From RGDT01 sp964630925 (GTDB lineage Bacteria; Planctomycetota; Planctomycetia; Gemmatales; Gemmataceae), in contig CAZVZK010000037.1 of NCBI GenBank assembly GCA_964630925.1, positions 1 through 64,000 of the forward strand: DNA of 64,000 nt. The letters are read 5' to 3'. The position numbers were made by a program, and so were the translations under genes. Shown here in pieces: positions 56,201 to 64,000 of this stretch (position 1 is the stretch's first letter; every line of letters starts with the position of its first letter). The notes beneath the pieces are model-generated. The model made no database searches. It saw only the letters and a list, made by a program, of their open reading frames with translations, and was not told where the DNA came from.

Positions 56201-58402
56201 CACGTACAGGACCTTCACCGCCTTCCGCGTCGGCAGCGTCATCGGCTCGACGCCGGGCCTGAACAGCGTGTGGTCGGCGCCCAGCGGGACGACACGCGCC
56301 CTGTCCTCGGGCACGCCCGCGTCGAGGAACGCCTGACGCACGGACGACGTGGGCGCCCACACCTCGTCCACCCGCGCGAGCATGGGCAGCCACGCCCTCG
56401 GGACGGAGCCGAACTCCCACGGCTGCATCAGCACCCAGTGCCCCGAGGCCGGGGGCGTCGGGTCGGGCGGCCAGGCGTGGCGGACCGTCACGGGCGCGTG
56501 GCCGCCGGCCCTGCACAGGGCCGCCAGGGCGTCGGCCTCGGGCCCCGGCGCGACGCGCGGGCCGGCGGACCTCACCTCCCGCGCCAGGACCGTGTGCCCG
56601 CGTGACGCCAGGCCCAGCGCCACGCGCCTGTTGACGTGGGCCAGCGACGCCACCTCGAACAGCGGCCCCTCCAGCGCCAGCACGAGCGAGCCGTGCGGCG
56701 CCTCGGCCTGGGCGTCGGCGGACCACGGCTCCACGGGGACGATCCCGGGGGCGGCCGTCGCCAGCAGCCGCCTGTCATGCGCCAGCCGTGCCGCCCGCCC
56801 GCCCAGCCCCGCGTCGTTGTACGCCTGGAACAGGGCGCGGGCGGATGCCGCGTCGAAGGGGTTGGCGTCCAGCTCGGCCTTGAGGTGGTGGGCGGCGTCC
56901 GCCGGCCTGCCGGCCTTGCCGAGAGCACATCCGAGCGAGGCCCTCGTCTTCGGCGCGTCGGGCCAGGCCAGGGCCGCCTCGTGGTGGTGTGCCAGATCGC
57001 CCGTGACCGACGCCAGCAGCGAGTGCAGGCGCCAGCGCACCAGCCGCGTCCGCTCCGCGTCCCGCGCGTGCGGTTCGCCTGCGTGGCGGATGGCGGCGCG
57101 CAGCCAGGCCATGCGGAACGGGCCGAACGAGGGGTCGGACAGCGGCCACAGCGCCTCGCCCGCGGGTACGCCCCGCTCCAGCAGCGACGTGAGCAGGCGC
57201 CGTGCGCCGTCGGCGGCCACGTCCGGTACGCCCATGCGGTGCGTCGCCTCCACGAGGCCGAGGGTCACCAGCACCGAGGAGGGGGCCAGGCCGAGGGCGG
57301 CGTGCAGCCATCGCGTGGCCCGGCCCGCGTCACCGTCTCCCGCCAGTGTCGAAAGCGCCAGCGCGGCCCACGGCACGCCGTCGTCGAGCGCGGCATCCAG
57401 GTCGGCGGGTAATGCGTCGTCCGCCGGGTGCTGCGCCCCCAGCGCCTGCCACGAACGCAGGAGCAACTTCTCGTGGGCGGGCATCGGCGTCAGAGCCGCG
57501 TGCCGCAACTTGATCGCGTCCCAATCGGCCTCGACGACGCCCTTCAGCCGCCCCCACTCATCCGCCCAGGATCGCCCGCGGGCCAGGGCGTCGCCGCGTG
57601 CGGCCACCTCGGCGCGCCCGCCCTCGTCGTCGAGGTAGCGCCCGATGACGGCCTCGAAGTCGTCGTCGCCGTAGTAGGCGCAGTGGACACCGTCCCGCCA
57701 GGCGCCGGCCATCTCGGCGTTGCCGCGCTCCTGGAGGACGAGGCAGCCGTGGGAGGCGGCCTCGGCGACGCGCTGGTTCTCCTCCCCGTGCAGCGACCTG
57801 TTGAAGACGATCCGGGCGCGGAGCAAGAGGCGGCGGTAGTCGTCGCCGAAGACGCCCGTGGCGATCATCACCTTCCGCCCCGCCGAGAGCCGCGCCAGAC
57901 GCATGAGCCACGGCAGGCGTTCGCCCTGCACGGCGGGGTTGAGGCTGCCGACGAACAGCACGTCGATGTCGCGCGCGGGCGGAGGATCGGCCGGCGGCCC
58001 GTCGAAGGGCGGGCGCAGGCCGAAGAGCCTCGCCCCGCGGACGTGGGCGTGGCCGGCGGCGTTGAGGGCGTGCGTGCCGGCGCGGTCGGAGAAGGCGAGG
58101 GCGCAGCGCGGCAGGGCCAGCGTGAGGAGCGGCCACTGCAATTCCCAGTCGGGGGCCAGGGCGACGAGGGGCAGCGGCGCGTCCCACAGCCACGGCGGCA
58201 GCGACGGGTAGGAGAGGTCCACCAGCGCGAAGTCCGGACGCCACCCCTCGGGCAGCCGCGCCAGAAGGGCCTCGTAGGTCGGGCAGTCGGACCACGGGGT
58301 GCCGCCGGGGCCGACGACGTGGCAATGGCCGGCGCCCACCTCGGCCGCCCACGCGAGGGCGCGTCCGGCGTTGGACGGGCAGGCGATGTATTTGAGGGGC
58401 AT
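53276..58402 (-). CDS. Five-module glycosyltransferase / FkbM / TPR mosaic
   Basis: ATG 58402 has GGAGAA four bases upstream. The 1708 residues hold, in order: a CgeB-type glycosyltransferase (1-280, DIDVLFVGSLNP, EENQRVAEAASHGCLVLQER); a helical TPR-like region; a GT4 glycosyltransferase (about 640-960, WVLMQPWEFGSVPRAW, KVLYVGGTIPRKGFDVLL, YRGEGFGLPLAEAMSSGLPV); an FkbM methyltransferase (about 1000-1190, TVIDVGANVGVYTLRLA, VFAVEPEPGN); a GT2 glycosyltransferase (about 1225-1400, GAALCIIARDEESNIGACID, VVVLDTGSKDRTVEIA, WIFWLDADDRLDAENRLKLK); and a C-terminal TPR tail. It probably builds and methylates a surface glycan or glycosylates proteins in the cytosol. The single-chain fusion of four catalytic domains is unusual. 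Confidence 0.88.
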   Translation of the reverse strand: MPLKYIACPSNAGRALAWAAEVGAGHCHVVGPGGTPWSDCPTYEALLARLPEGWRPDFALVDLSYPSLPPWLWDAPLPLVALAPDWELQWPLLTLALPRCALAFSDRAGTHALNAAGHAHVRGARLFGLRPPFDGPPADPPPARDIDVLFVGSLNPAVQGERLPWLMRLARLSAGRKVMIATGVFGDDYRRLLLRARIVFNRSLHGEENQRVAEAASHGCLVLQERGNAEMAGAWRDGVHCAYYGDDDFEAVIGRYLDDEGGRAEVAARGDALARGRSWADEWGRLKGVVEADWDAIKLRHAALTPMPAHEKLLLRSWQALGAQHPADDALPADLDAALDDGVPWAALALSTLAGDGDAGRATRWLHAALGLAPSSVLVTLGLVEATHRMGVPDVAADGARRLLTSLLERGVPAGEALWPLSDPSFGPFRMAWLRAAIRHAGEPHARDAERTRLVRWRLHSLLASVTGDLAHHHEAALAWPDAPKTRASLGCALGKAGRPADAAHHLKAELDANPFDAASARALFQAYNDAGLGGRAARLAHDRRLLATAAPGIVPVEPWSADAQAEAPHGSLVLALEGPLFEVASLAHVNRRVALGLASRGHTVLAREVRSAGPRVAPGPEADALAALCRAGGHAPVTVRHAWPPDPTPPASGHWVLMQPWEFGSVPRAWLPMLARVDEVWAPTSSVRQAFLDAGVPEDRARVVPLGADHTLFRPGVEPMTLPTRKAVKVLYVGGTIPRKGFDVLLSAYGRAFRSTDGVCLVVKGMGASSFYRGQTADDEIRAFQAAPGNPEVLTLDGDMADAEMASLYAACDVLALPYRGEGFGLPLAEAMSSGLPVVATGMGACLDFVDDTVGWLVPARRVDFNEQKAGGMETCGTPWLAEPDAGALALILREAAFSPAERAKRGAAGRARVERGLTWGHTLDAVESALRRLRHRPVRRLADAPPVPAAATEAAPASGPSVAVVNGQEMALHDPARDLWVSRPLLEGEPYEHLALSALRRLVRPGDTVIDVGANVGVYTLRLAHLVGPSGRVFAVEPEPGNLALLRENVERNGHANVTVLPVAASDHDGEAELSLSPDNQGDHRVIPGAGGRASVPVRAARLDGLLADAGPVSLIKLDVQGAEGLALAGLERTLARSPDAALLFELWPWGLEAAGTPAPRLLSWLSARGYTFEALDERNGHPVHADPDGLIRALPAADERAFVNVLARRGARAGDTPVVVRALKPGAALCIIARDEESNIGACIDSAGGLFPQVVVLDTGSKDRTVEIALSKGAEVHHFTWVDDFSAARNECLRHADREWIFWLDADDRLDAENRLKLKALLESLPDGDVAYSMKCRCLPDETGAATLVDHLRLFRNGPHARWEYRIHEQILPSLKRGGAEVREADVVIDHTGYVDPALRGRKLERDLRILRAQHRDLGDEPFTLFYLAQMALDLGDPQGGLRHLHLSLRLSSPGDSIVRKLHSLRVRALLEMGRPRDALDAALLGLRVCPGDPELTMREARLRSAEGDHQGARAALLGLIDGAEGGGLFRSVSEGLRTFMARHELARVCLALGGDADAEAQWRRACAEAPLWRPPWVGLAGLLCSQGRWGEMGPVLDGMARTAGPAGEPAWWRGKALLDSGDVAGAVTILGGAAAAHPSDPGVRLLHASALEQSGDLGGAERQLAEAAALCPHDGRIRAVLDRLRGMRGARDGASLPPGTPPAA

Positions 58403-58633
58403 CGGCTTCTCCGGCGTGATGTGTCCCCGGCGATCCTATCCGGCGGGCGGAGAGTTTCCAGCGCAATCTCGCGTGAGGCGATCGTGCAGGTGTCCATGGG
58501 CGACATTCGGCCCGCTTGGATGAGTTTGGTTTTTCCGAACTTTTTCCCACTTCCCACCTCTCCGGAAGCGCGATAACATCCCCCCAGCACATCACACGGG
58601 GCGGCCCACGGAGGGCCGCGTGGAGGGGACCGC

Positions 58634-59152
58634 ATGCCCCCTGGACAGCCCTCGCGCCGCTCCCTGCTCTCGTCCCTCGCCGCGGCCTTCGCCTGGCTCG
58701 CCGGCGCCAACGCCGTGAAGGCGGACGCCCCGGCGGCACAGACGCCGCCGCCCGCTCCGCCGCGGGAGCCGGATGTCATCCGTGTCGCCGAGACGGCGCC
58801 CGCGCCGCGCGACCCCCTCTCCGGGACCACGACGTATCACTACTCCGCCGGCGGCGACCTCGTTTACAGCACGAACGTGGGTGGCGGGGCCACCACCTAC
58901 GTCTACGACGCCCTGCCACGCCCGGTGTCGTACGGGTACAACGGGGTCGTCTACGCCTCCGAGCCCGCGCCCCTCCCCGCGCCGGGGCCGCCGCGGAAGG
59001 CCCACGCCTCGTGCCGGCTGGAGACGCCGGGCGGCGAGGCGCTGGGGCGTGAGGAGTACGAGGTCGTGATCGAGGGCGGCAGGCGCCTCGTGCGCGTCAC
59101 CACACTCGGCCCGGACGGCAAAGTGGTGAGGGCCGAGGACGTGCCCTTCTGA
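58634..59152 (+). CDS. Exported hypothetical protein, 172 aa
   Basis: GGAGGGG five bases before ATG 58634 supports the start. The N terminus has a twin-arginine-like signal (SRRSLLSSLAAAFAWLAGAN, cleavage near ANAVKADA). A Pro-rich linker is followed by a Tyr/Gly-rich segment (TTTYHYSAGGDLVYSTNVGG, TTYVYDALPRPVSYGYNGVV) that recalls YD-type repeats. A small beta domain (GGRRLVRVTTLGPDGKVVRA) ends the protein. It is probably periplasmic or on the cell surface. It lies 89 bases upstream of the SBBP/RHS giant on the same strand, so a related role in the envelope is likely. The gap 58403-58633 shows no gene. Confidence 0.65.
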   Translation: MPPGQPSRRSLLSSLAAAFAWLAGANAVKADAPAAQTPPPAPPREPDVIRVAETAPAPRDPLSGTTTYHYSAGGDLVYSTNVGGGATTYVYDALPRPVSYGYNGVVYASEPAPLPAPGPPRKAHASCRLETPGGEALGREEYEVVIEGGRRLVRVTTLGPDGKVVRAEDVPF

Positions 59153-59241
59153 CACGGACGGAGATGAGGCCAGGAGGGCCGCGGACAGCAACGTGAATCC
59201 CCAGACCCCAGGAACGCCCACGCCCCAGGAAAGGCCGCCTC

Positions 59242-62200
59242 ATGACCGCCCGCGAGTGGATCAAGGGCTCCTTCGCCCGCCTGCTTTCGCTGCTGCGGCC
59301 GGGGCCGGCGCGGCGTGAGCCGGCGGCGCCCACGCGCCTCGAAGGGCCGATGCCCCTGGAGACACGTGAAACTCCGAATGATTGGATATCACTGATCACG
59401 GGCGGGCTGGGCTTCGCGCAGGTGCCGTGGCTGATGCCGAGCCCGCCCCTGCCTCTGCTCGACGCACGCGGCCAGGTGGGCTGGCGGCACGCGGCGCAGG
59501 ACGCCGACACGGCGGCCTACGAGTGCCGGCCGGTGGCGCGGGACGGGCGCGAGGGCGATCAGGCCCGCGAGGCGCGGCGCGGGGAGGATACGCGCGAGGA
59601 GGAGGCGCGGCGTGAGGCGGGCAGGCGCGACGACCCGTTCGGGATGCGCGACTGGCTCGGCGACGTGGGCGCGGCGCTCGACAGCCTGACCTCCCTGCCC
59701 GACCCGCTGGCCGACGGCACGCCGGGGAATGGCGGCGGTGCCTCGGGCACGTCCGGCGGCTCGGGCGGGCTGGCGGCCCCGGACAACGGTGGGGGCAACG
59801 GCGGTGGCGTCAACGGCGGTGGCGGTGGCGGGGGGACGTTCGACCCGCCGGCCACGCCGCAGGGGCCGGGGGGCAATTCCGGGGAGGCGCAGCCGCTGGG
59901 GCAGATCGGCGGGCTTTCGCCCTTCTCGTTCTCCTTCGGCGCGGGCGGCGCGGGGCAGGGCGGCTCCGGGGGTGGCTCGGATACGGGCGGGGTGTCTCTG
60001 CTGTCGGAGCCGTCCGGCGGCGGGCAGGTGATCGATGCGGGCGTCAAGGCCGCGCTGGCGAAGGCCTACGGATCGACACCGTTGGCGTTTGAACAAAATA
60101 TTGGTCAGGTTGATCCCTCCGTGAGGTTCCTGTCCAGGGGGCCGGGGTTCTCGCTGTGGATGACGCAAGACGCCCTCACCTTCGGCGTCGTGAGGCCGGG
60201 GGCGCGGGGCGCGGACGGTGCGCCGGACATGCCGTCCGAGGGGCGCGACGTGTTCCGGCTGCGCATGGTGGGGGCGGACCAGGGCGCCGAGGTGTTCGGG
60301 AGGGATCAGCTCACGTCGCGGAGCAACTACTTCGGCGGGGACGACCCCTCGAAGTGGTACGCCAACGTGCCGCAGTTCGGGCGCGTGGAGCAGAGGGGCG
60401 TGTGGGACGGCATTGACCTCACGCTGCGCGCGGCCACGGAGGGCGGGAGGCAGTTCGAGTTCGATTTCACGGTGAATCCTGGGGCGGAGGTGTCGCAGAT
60501 CCTGCTGGCGGCCGACGGGGTGGACGCGCTGGCGGTGGACCAGGACGGGCGGCTGCTGCTGACGGTGGGCGGGCGCGACCTGGTGATGGAGGCACCGGCC
60601 CTGTATCAGGACGGCGTCACCGGCACGCCCCAGACGCGCACGGCGGTGTCGGGGCGCTACGTGCTGCGCGAGGGCGGCATCGGTTTCGAGGTCACGGGCG
60701 AATATGACTCATCGAGCGCATTGATCATCGATCCAGTATTCGGCTTCGCATCCTATCTGGGGGGCTCGGGCACGGACAAGGCGTACGGCGTGGCCGTGGA
60801 CAACGCCGGGGCGTCGTACATCACGGGCGAGACGGCGTCGAGCAACTTCCCGGCGACGCTGGGCTACGACACCAGTTACGACTCCAACACCGATGCGTTC
60901 CTGACCAAGATGTCGCCCGACGGCAGGTCGCTGATCTATTCGACTTTCTTGGGCGGCTCGGGCACGGACTCGGGCGTGGGCGTGGCGCTGGACGGGACGG
61001 GGGCGGCCTACGTCACCGGGCTCACCACCGGTTCGTTCCCCACGACCACGGGCGCCTTCCAGACCACGGCTAACAACGGCGACCAGTCGTTCCTGACGAA
61101 GCTGTCGGCGTCGGGCGACTCGCTCTCCTACAGCACCTACCTGACGCCCACGATCTCCACCGGGCCGGCGCTGCGCGCCTCGGGCGTGGCCGTGGACGTG
61201 TACGGCCGCGCCTACGTGTCGGGCACGACCTCGGGCAGCCTGCCCACGACGGCCGGCGCCTACGACACCTCCTACGGCGGCAACGGGGACGGCTTCGTGC
61301 TGTGCCTCAACGAGGCGGGCACCACCCTCACCTACGGCACCTACGTGGGCGGCACGTTGGCCGACACGGGCAACGCCATCGCGGTGGGCGACGACGGCAG
61401 CGCCTACCTGACGGGCAACGAGACGACGGGGTCGCTGTCGGCCTCGGGCGGCGGCTACAGCGCGCCCAACCTGGGGGTGCAGGACGCCTACGTGGCCAAG
61501 CTGGCGCCGGGGGGCGCGTCCCTGAGCTGGCTGGCGCTGGTGGGCGGCGCGGGCACCGACTCCGTCAACGCCGTCGCCGTGGGCCGTGACGGCAAGGCGA
61601 GCATCACGGGCAAGACGACGGGCTTCTTCTTCGGCAACTTCCCGACGACGGCGGGGGCGTACGACACCACCATCTCCACGGGGGACGACGACGCCTTCGT
61701 GACCACGCTGAACGCGGCGGGCAGCGCGCTTTACTACTCGACGTACCTGGGGGGCGGCTCGGGCGCGGAGACGGGCTACGCGGTGCGGGTGGACGGCACG
61801 GGCGGTGTCGTGGTGGCGGGGGCGACGGCGTCGTCCTCGTTCCCGACGCAGGGGGCGCCGCAGTCCACGTACGGGGGGAGCACGGACGGCTTTCTGACCC
61901 GCTTCGACTCCACGGGCACCCTGACCTACTCGACGTACCTGGGCGGCTCGGGGTCGGACGAGGCGCGTGGGCTGGGGCTGGACGCGCGGGGCGACCCGTA
62001 CGCGGCCGGCTTCACGGGCTCCACCAACTTCCCCGGCGTGACGCAGACCTACCAGACGACGAACGCCGGCGGGACGGATGCGTTCCTCGCGAAGGTGCTG
62101 CCACGGCCCAACGCGCCGGCCCTGGTGACGGTGTCGAGCGACACGGGGTCGTCCGCGACGGACCGGTACACGTCGGACCAGACGCTGGTGCTTTACGGGA

Positions 62201-64000
62201 CGGCGGACGCGAGCGTGACGGTGACGGTGTACCGGGAGGGCGTGGGCCTGCTGGGGACGGCGGCGGCGAACGGGTCGGGGGCGTGGTCGTACTCGTACAC
62301 CGGGACTTCGCTCCCCGAGGGGACGACGGCGTTCACCCTCAAGGCGAATGATGGCGTGTACGACTCCGACCTCTCCGGCCCGCAGCACGTCTTCGTGGAC
62401 GCGACGGCGCCGGACGTGTACGTGTCGGCGCCATCCACCACGAACAGCCTGCGGCCGGAGGTGAGGGTCAACGTCACCGACCGGCTCGGGCTGGCGTCGG
62501 CGCCGACGGTGACGCTGGACGTGGACCTCAACAACGACAACGACTTCGGGGACACGGATGAGACGGGCTACTCGACGGGCACCGTCCTGACGAACGGGCA
62601 GGCGACGATCAAGCTGCCGGCGCTGTCGGGGGCGGGCACGATCCGGGTGCGGGCGCGGGTGCTCGACCTGGCCGGCAACGAGGGCACGAGCAGCGCCTCG
62701 ACGGTGATCGTCAGCAACGTGGCGTCGCCGTGGGTGGCTACCGCGCAGGCGCTGACCGTGGGCCCGCAGTCCGGCGGGGACTGGCTGACCGTGGCCGGGG
62801 ACGTGAGCACCGCACACGCGCTGGATCTGGACACCTCGCCGGGGACGGGGCAGGGAGGGTCTCCCGCGCTGGTTTATCATTCCAGCAGCGTCAGCCAGAA
62901 GCCGGTCATTCAAGTCAGCGTGCCGACGGACACGGCCAACCCGCTGCCGGCCAACATCACGATGGTGCTGGACTTCAACGGCACCGCCGCGCCCACCGTG
63001 GTGTACAGCACCACGGGCATGGGGCGCGGCGACGTGCTGACGATGGCCTTGCAGGCGAGCCAGAGCATCACCACGACGAACAGGTACGGCTACTCGGTGC
63101 TGGTGCAGGTGGCGGGCGTCGCCGACCAGAACGTCACCGGCAGCGTGTTCGTGGTGGCGCAAGACACGAGCGCGTTCGGGGCGGGGTGGGGCCTGAGCGG
63201 CGTGGACCGTCTGGTGAGCATCGCCTCCGACGCGAACGGGCCGGCGGGGATGCTGCGCGTGCTGGGCTCGGGGGGCAGCCTGTTCTACACGGGCACGTCC
63301 TCGTACACGAGCGAGGACGGCGACAGCGGCACGCTGACGAAGGCGACGGGCGGCGGGGTGACCACCTACACGTACACGACGGCGGACGGGCAGACGACGA
63401 CGTTCGACCAGAACGGCTACCAGAAGAAGTGGCTGAGCGCGGACGGCGTGACGAGCATCGTGTACGGCTACGACGGCAGCAACAGGCTGTCGGGGCTGAC
63501 CGCCGTGGACGGCACGCTGAACACGATCACGTACACCGGCAGCACCGACGTGGCGTTCGCGTCCAGCAACAGCCGCGTCACCACGCTGACCCTGTCCTCG
63601 GGCGACCTCACCAAGATCACCGATCCGACGGGGGGCGTCCACACCTTCACGTATGACTCCGACTCGCGACTGACGCGCGAGCAATTCGGGCCGAACGTGG
63701 AGTCGAACTACGCCTACACCAGCTACGGCACCGTGGGCACCGTCACGCTCGGCACCACCACCTACGGCGGTGTGACCAACCCGACGAGGTCCGTGGTCTC
63801 CCCTGTCATCATTCAGGGCGTGGGCACGACGCCGGCCGCGGGCACCGTCTACGGGTCGGTCACCGACGCGGTGGGCGCGGTGACGAAGGTCAACGTGGAC
63901 TCGCGCGGGCGGGCGCAGGAGGTTGTGGATGCGCTGGGCGTGGGGGTGCAGTACACGTACTCCAGCGGCTATGTGACGAAGGTGACGGACGCGCTGAACC
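59242..64000 (+). CDS. Giant SBBP-propeller / RHS (YD-repeat) protein, 3' incomplete
   Basis: ATG 59242 follows AGGAAAGG. The frame is open to the last base (1586 codons seen). An N-terminal segment of about 270 residues has a Gly/Ser-rich linker. Next comes the N-terminal domain typical of SBBP proteins (LAFEQNIGQVDPSVRFLSRG, about 284-490), then about eight beta-propeller (SBBP) repeats (GSGTDSGVGVALDGTGAAYV, YSTYLGGSGSDEARGLGLDA). Ig-like domains follow (about 960-1160), and the start of an RHS core with YD repeats (FTYDSDSRLTREQFGP). No classical signal peptide is visible at the start, so the export route is unclear. A polymorphic toxin or adhesin is likely, but the C-terminal tip that decides this is outside the window. 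Confidence 0.82.
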   Translation, partial: MTAREWIKGSFARLLSLLRPGPARREPAAPTRLEGPMPLETRETPNDWISLITGGLGFAQVPWLMPSPPLPLLDARGQVGWRHAAQDADTAAYECRPVARDGREGDQAREARRGEDTREEEARREAGRRDDPFGMRDWLGDVGAALDSLTSLPDPLADGTPGNGGGASGTSGGSGGLAAPDNGGGNGGGVNGGGGGGGTFDPPATPQGPGGNSGEAQPLGQIGGLSPFSFSFGAGGAGQGGSGGGSDTGGVSLLSEPSGGGQVIDAGVKAALAKAYGSTPLAFEQNIGQVDPSVRFLSRGPGFSLWMTQDALTFGVVRPGARGADGAPDMPSEGRDVFRLRMVGADQGAEVFGRDQLTSRSNYFGGDDPSKWYANVPQFGRVEQRGVWDGIDLTLRAATEGGRQFEFDFTVNPGAEVSQILLAADGVDALAVDQDGRLLLTVGGRDLVMEAPALYQDGVTGTPQTRTAVSGRYVLREGGIGFEVTGEYDSSSALIIDPVFGFASYLGGSGTDKAYGVAVDNAGASYITGETASSNFPATLGYDTSYDSNTDAFLTKMSPDGRSLIYSTFLGGSGTDSGVGVALDGTGAAYVTGLTTGSFPTTTGAFQTTANNGDQSFLTKLSASGDSLSYSTYLTPTISTGPALRASGVAVDVYGRAYVSGTTSGSLPTTAGAYDTSYGGNGDGFVLCLNEAGTTLTYGTYVGGTLADTGNAIAVGDDGSAYLTGNETTGSLSASGGGYSAPNLGVQDAYVAKLAPGGASLSWLALVGGAGTDSVNAVAVGRDGKASITGKTTGFFFGNFPTTAGAYDTTISTGDDDAFVTTLNAAGSALYYSTYLGGGSGAETGYAVRVDGTGGVVVAGATASSSFPTQGAPQSTYGGSTDGFLTRFDSTGTLTYSTYLGGSGSDEARGLGLDARGDPYAAGFTGSTNFPGVTQTYQTTNAGGTDAFLAKVLPRPNAPALVTVSSDTGSSATDRYTSDQTLVLYGTADASVTVTVYREGVGLLGTAAANGSGAWSYSYTGTSLPEGTTAFTLKANDGVYDSDLSGPQHVFVDATAPDVYVSAPSTTNSLRPEVRVNVTDRLGLASAPTVTLDVDLNNDNDFGDTDETGYSTGTVLTNGQATIKLPALSGAGTIRVRARVLDLAGNEGTSSASTVIVSNVASPWVATAQALTVGPQSGGDWLTVAGDVSTAHALDLDTSPGTGQGGSPALVYHSSSVSQKPVIQVSVPTDTANPLPANITMVLDFNGTAAPTVVYSTTGMGRGDVLTMALQASQSITTTNRYGYSVLVQVAGVADQNVTGSVFVVAQDTSAFGAGWGLSGVDRLVSIASDANGPAGMLRVLGSGGSLFYTGTSSYTSEDGDSGTLTKATGGGVTTYTYTTADGQTTTFDQNGYQKKWLSADGVTSIVYGYDGSNRLSGLTAVDGTLNTITYTGSTDVAFASSNSRVTTLTLSSGDLTKITDPTGGVHTFTYDSDSRLTREQFGPNVESNYAYTSYGTVGTVTLGTTTYGGVTNPTRSVVSPVIIQGVGTTPAAGTVYGSVTDAVGAVTKVNVDSRGRAQEVVDALGVGVQYTYSSGYVTKVTDALN

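Noticed and set aside
53160..56726. A 1188-codon second minus-strand frame in the glycosyltransferase region
   Set aside because: Low-complexity Gly/Arg/Ala text overlapping the 1708-residue frame, which alone shows GT4, FkbM and GT2 motifs.
59710..59850. GGCGGT repeat array
   Set aside because: It is a coding Gly-rich linker inside the large protein, not an independent repeat element.
60709..63684. A 991-codon minus-strand frame
   Set aside because: His/Arg/Val-rich antisense of the SBBP/RHS protein. The plus strand frame is open throughout and has clear domains.
1..64000. CRISPR arrays
   Set aside because: No evenly spaced repeats with unique spacers were seen, and there are no cas-like genes.
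1..64000. Ribosomal RNA genes and riboswitches
   Set aside because: No 16S, 23S or 5S segments or known riboswitch cores were recognised.

Overview
The window is high-GC DNA of planctomycete type. The evidence is the mix of families: an ECF sigma factor overlapping a Ser/Thr kinase with a TPR tail, a GAF-RsbU phosphatase, a 1,700-residue glycosyltransferase/FkbM methyltransferase/TPR mosaic, a huge secreted SBBP-propeller/RHS protein, and planctomycete-style tyrosine integrases. An Isosphaeraceae or Gemmataceae member is my guess. Family and genus cannot be fixed from sequence alone.

Layout. 0-6.6 kb: cargo of an integrative element, with a CxxC/HNH-like protein, a 207-bp MITE-like element, a McrA-head/DUF3883 restriction-type protein, an excisionase-like protein and a tyrosine integrase. 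It ends at a truncated tRNA-Lys and a dead IS630 transposase. 7.1-13.9 kb: tRNA-Phe, then a second integrase with a leftward operon (excisionase, primase-polymerase, small membrane proteins, replication-relaxation protein, frameshifted VirD4-like ATPase), read as an integrative mobilisable element. 14-18.6 kb: chromosomal-looking sigma factor/kinase unit. 18.9-24.3 kb: a second transfer-type module (DUF932, IS110, VirD4-like ATPase, replication-relaxation protein). 24.4-29.4 kb: GAF-PP2C phosphatase and two unknown genes. 29.9-35.2 kb: an operon-like trio of unknown function: a Rad50/SMC-like ATPase fused to LexA/S24-like sequence, a 182-residue protein and a membrane protein. 35.6-38.8 kb: plasmid-type primase and large serine recombinase. 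38.8-45.6 kb: a scrapyard of truncated genes (TPR, HD hydrolase, tyrosine recombinase, DUF6602, serine recombinase tail) around an intact histidine kinase/response regulator pair. 45.6-51 kb: HepT/MNT toxin-antitoxin and a Hachiman (AbpAB)-like nuclease/helicase operon. 51-53.2 kb: small module with an XRE regulator at a perfect operator palindrome and a phage gp88-like protein. 53.3-64 kb: glycosylation mosaic and the SBBP/RHS giant, which runs off the window.

How it works together. Most of the window looks like stacked mobile islands carrying defence or conflict genes (McrA/DUF3883, SMC-S24 trio, Hachiman-like pair, HepT/MNT), flanked by core regulatory and envelope genes. Several genes, many of them in the islands, have a TAnnnT -10 box only 6-7 nt before the start codon, so they probably make leaderless mRNAs. 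The best candidate for an undescribed system is the 29,944-35,220 trio. Its genes are intact and closely spaced, and it pairs a DNA-damage-type ATPase and an autoprotease-type domain with a membrane protein that could be an effector.
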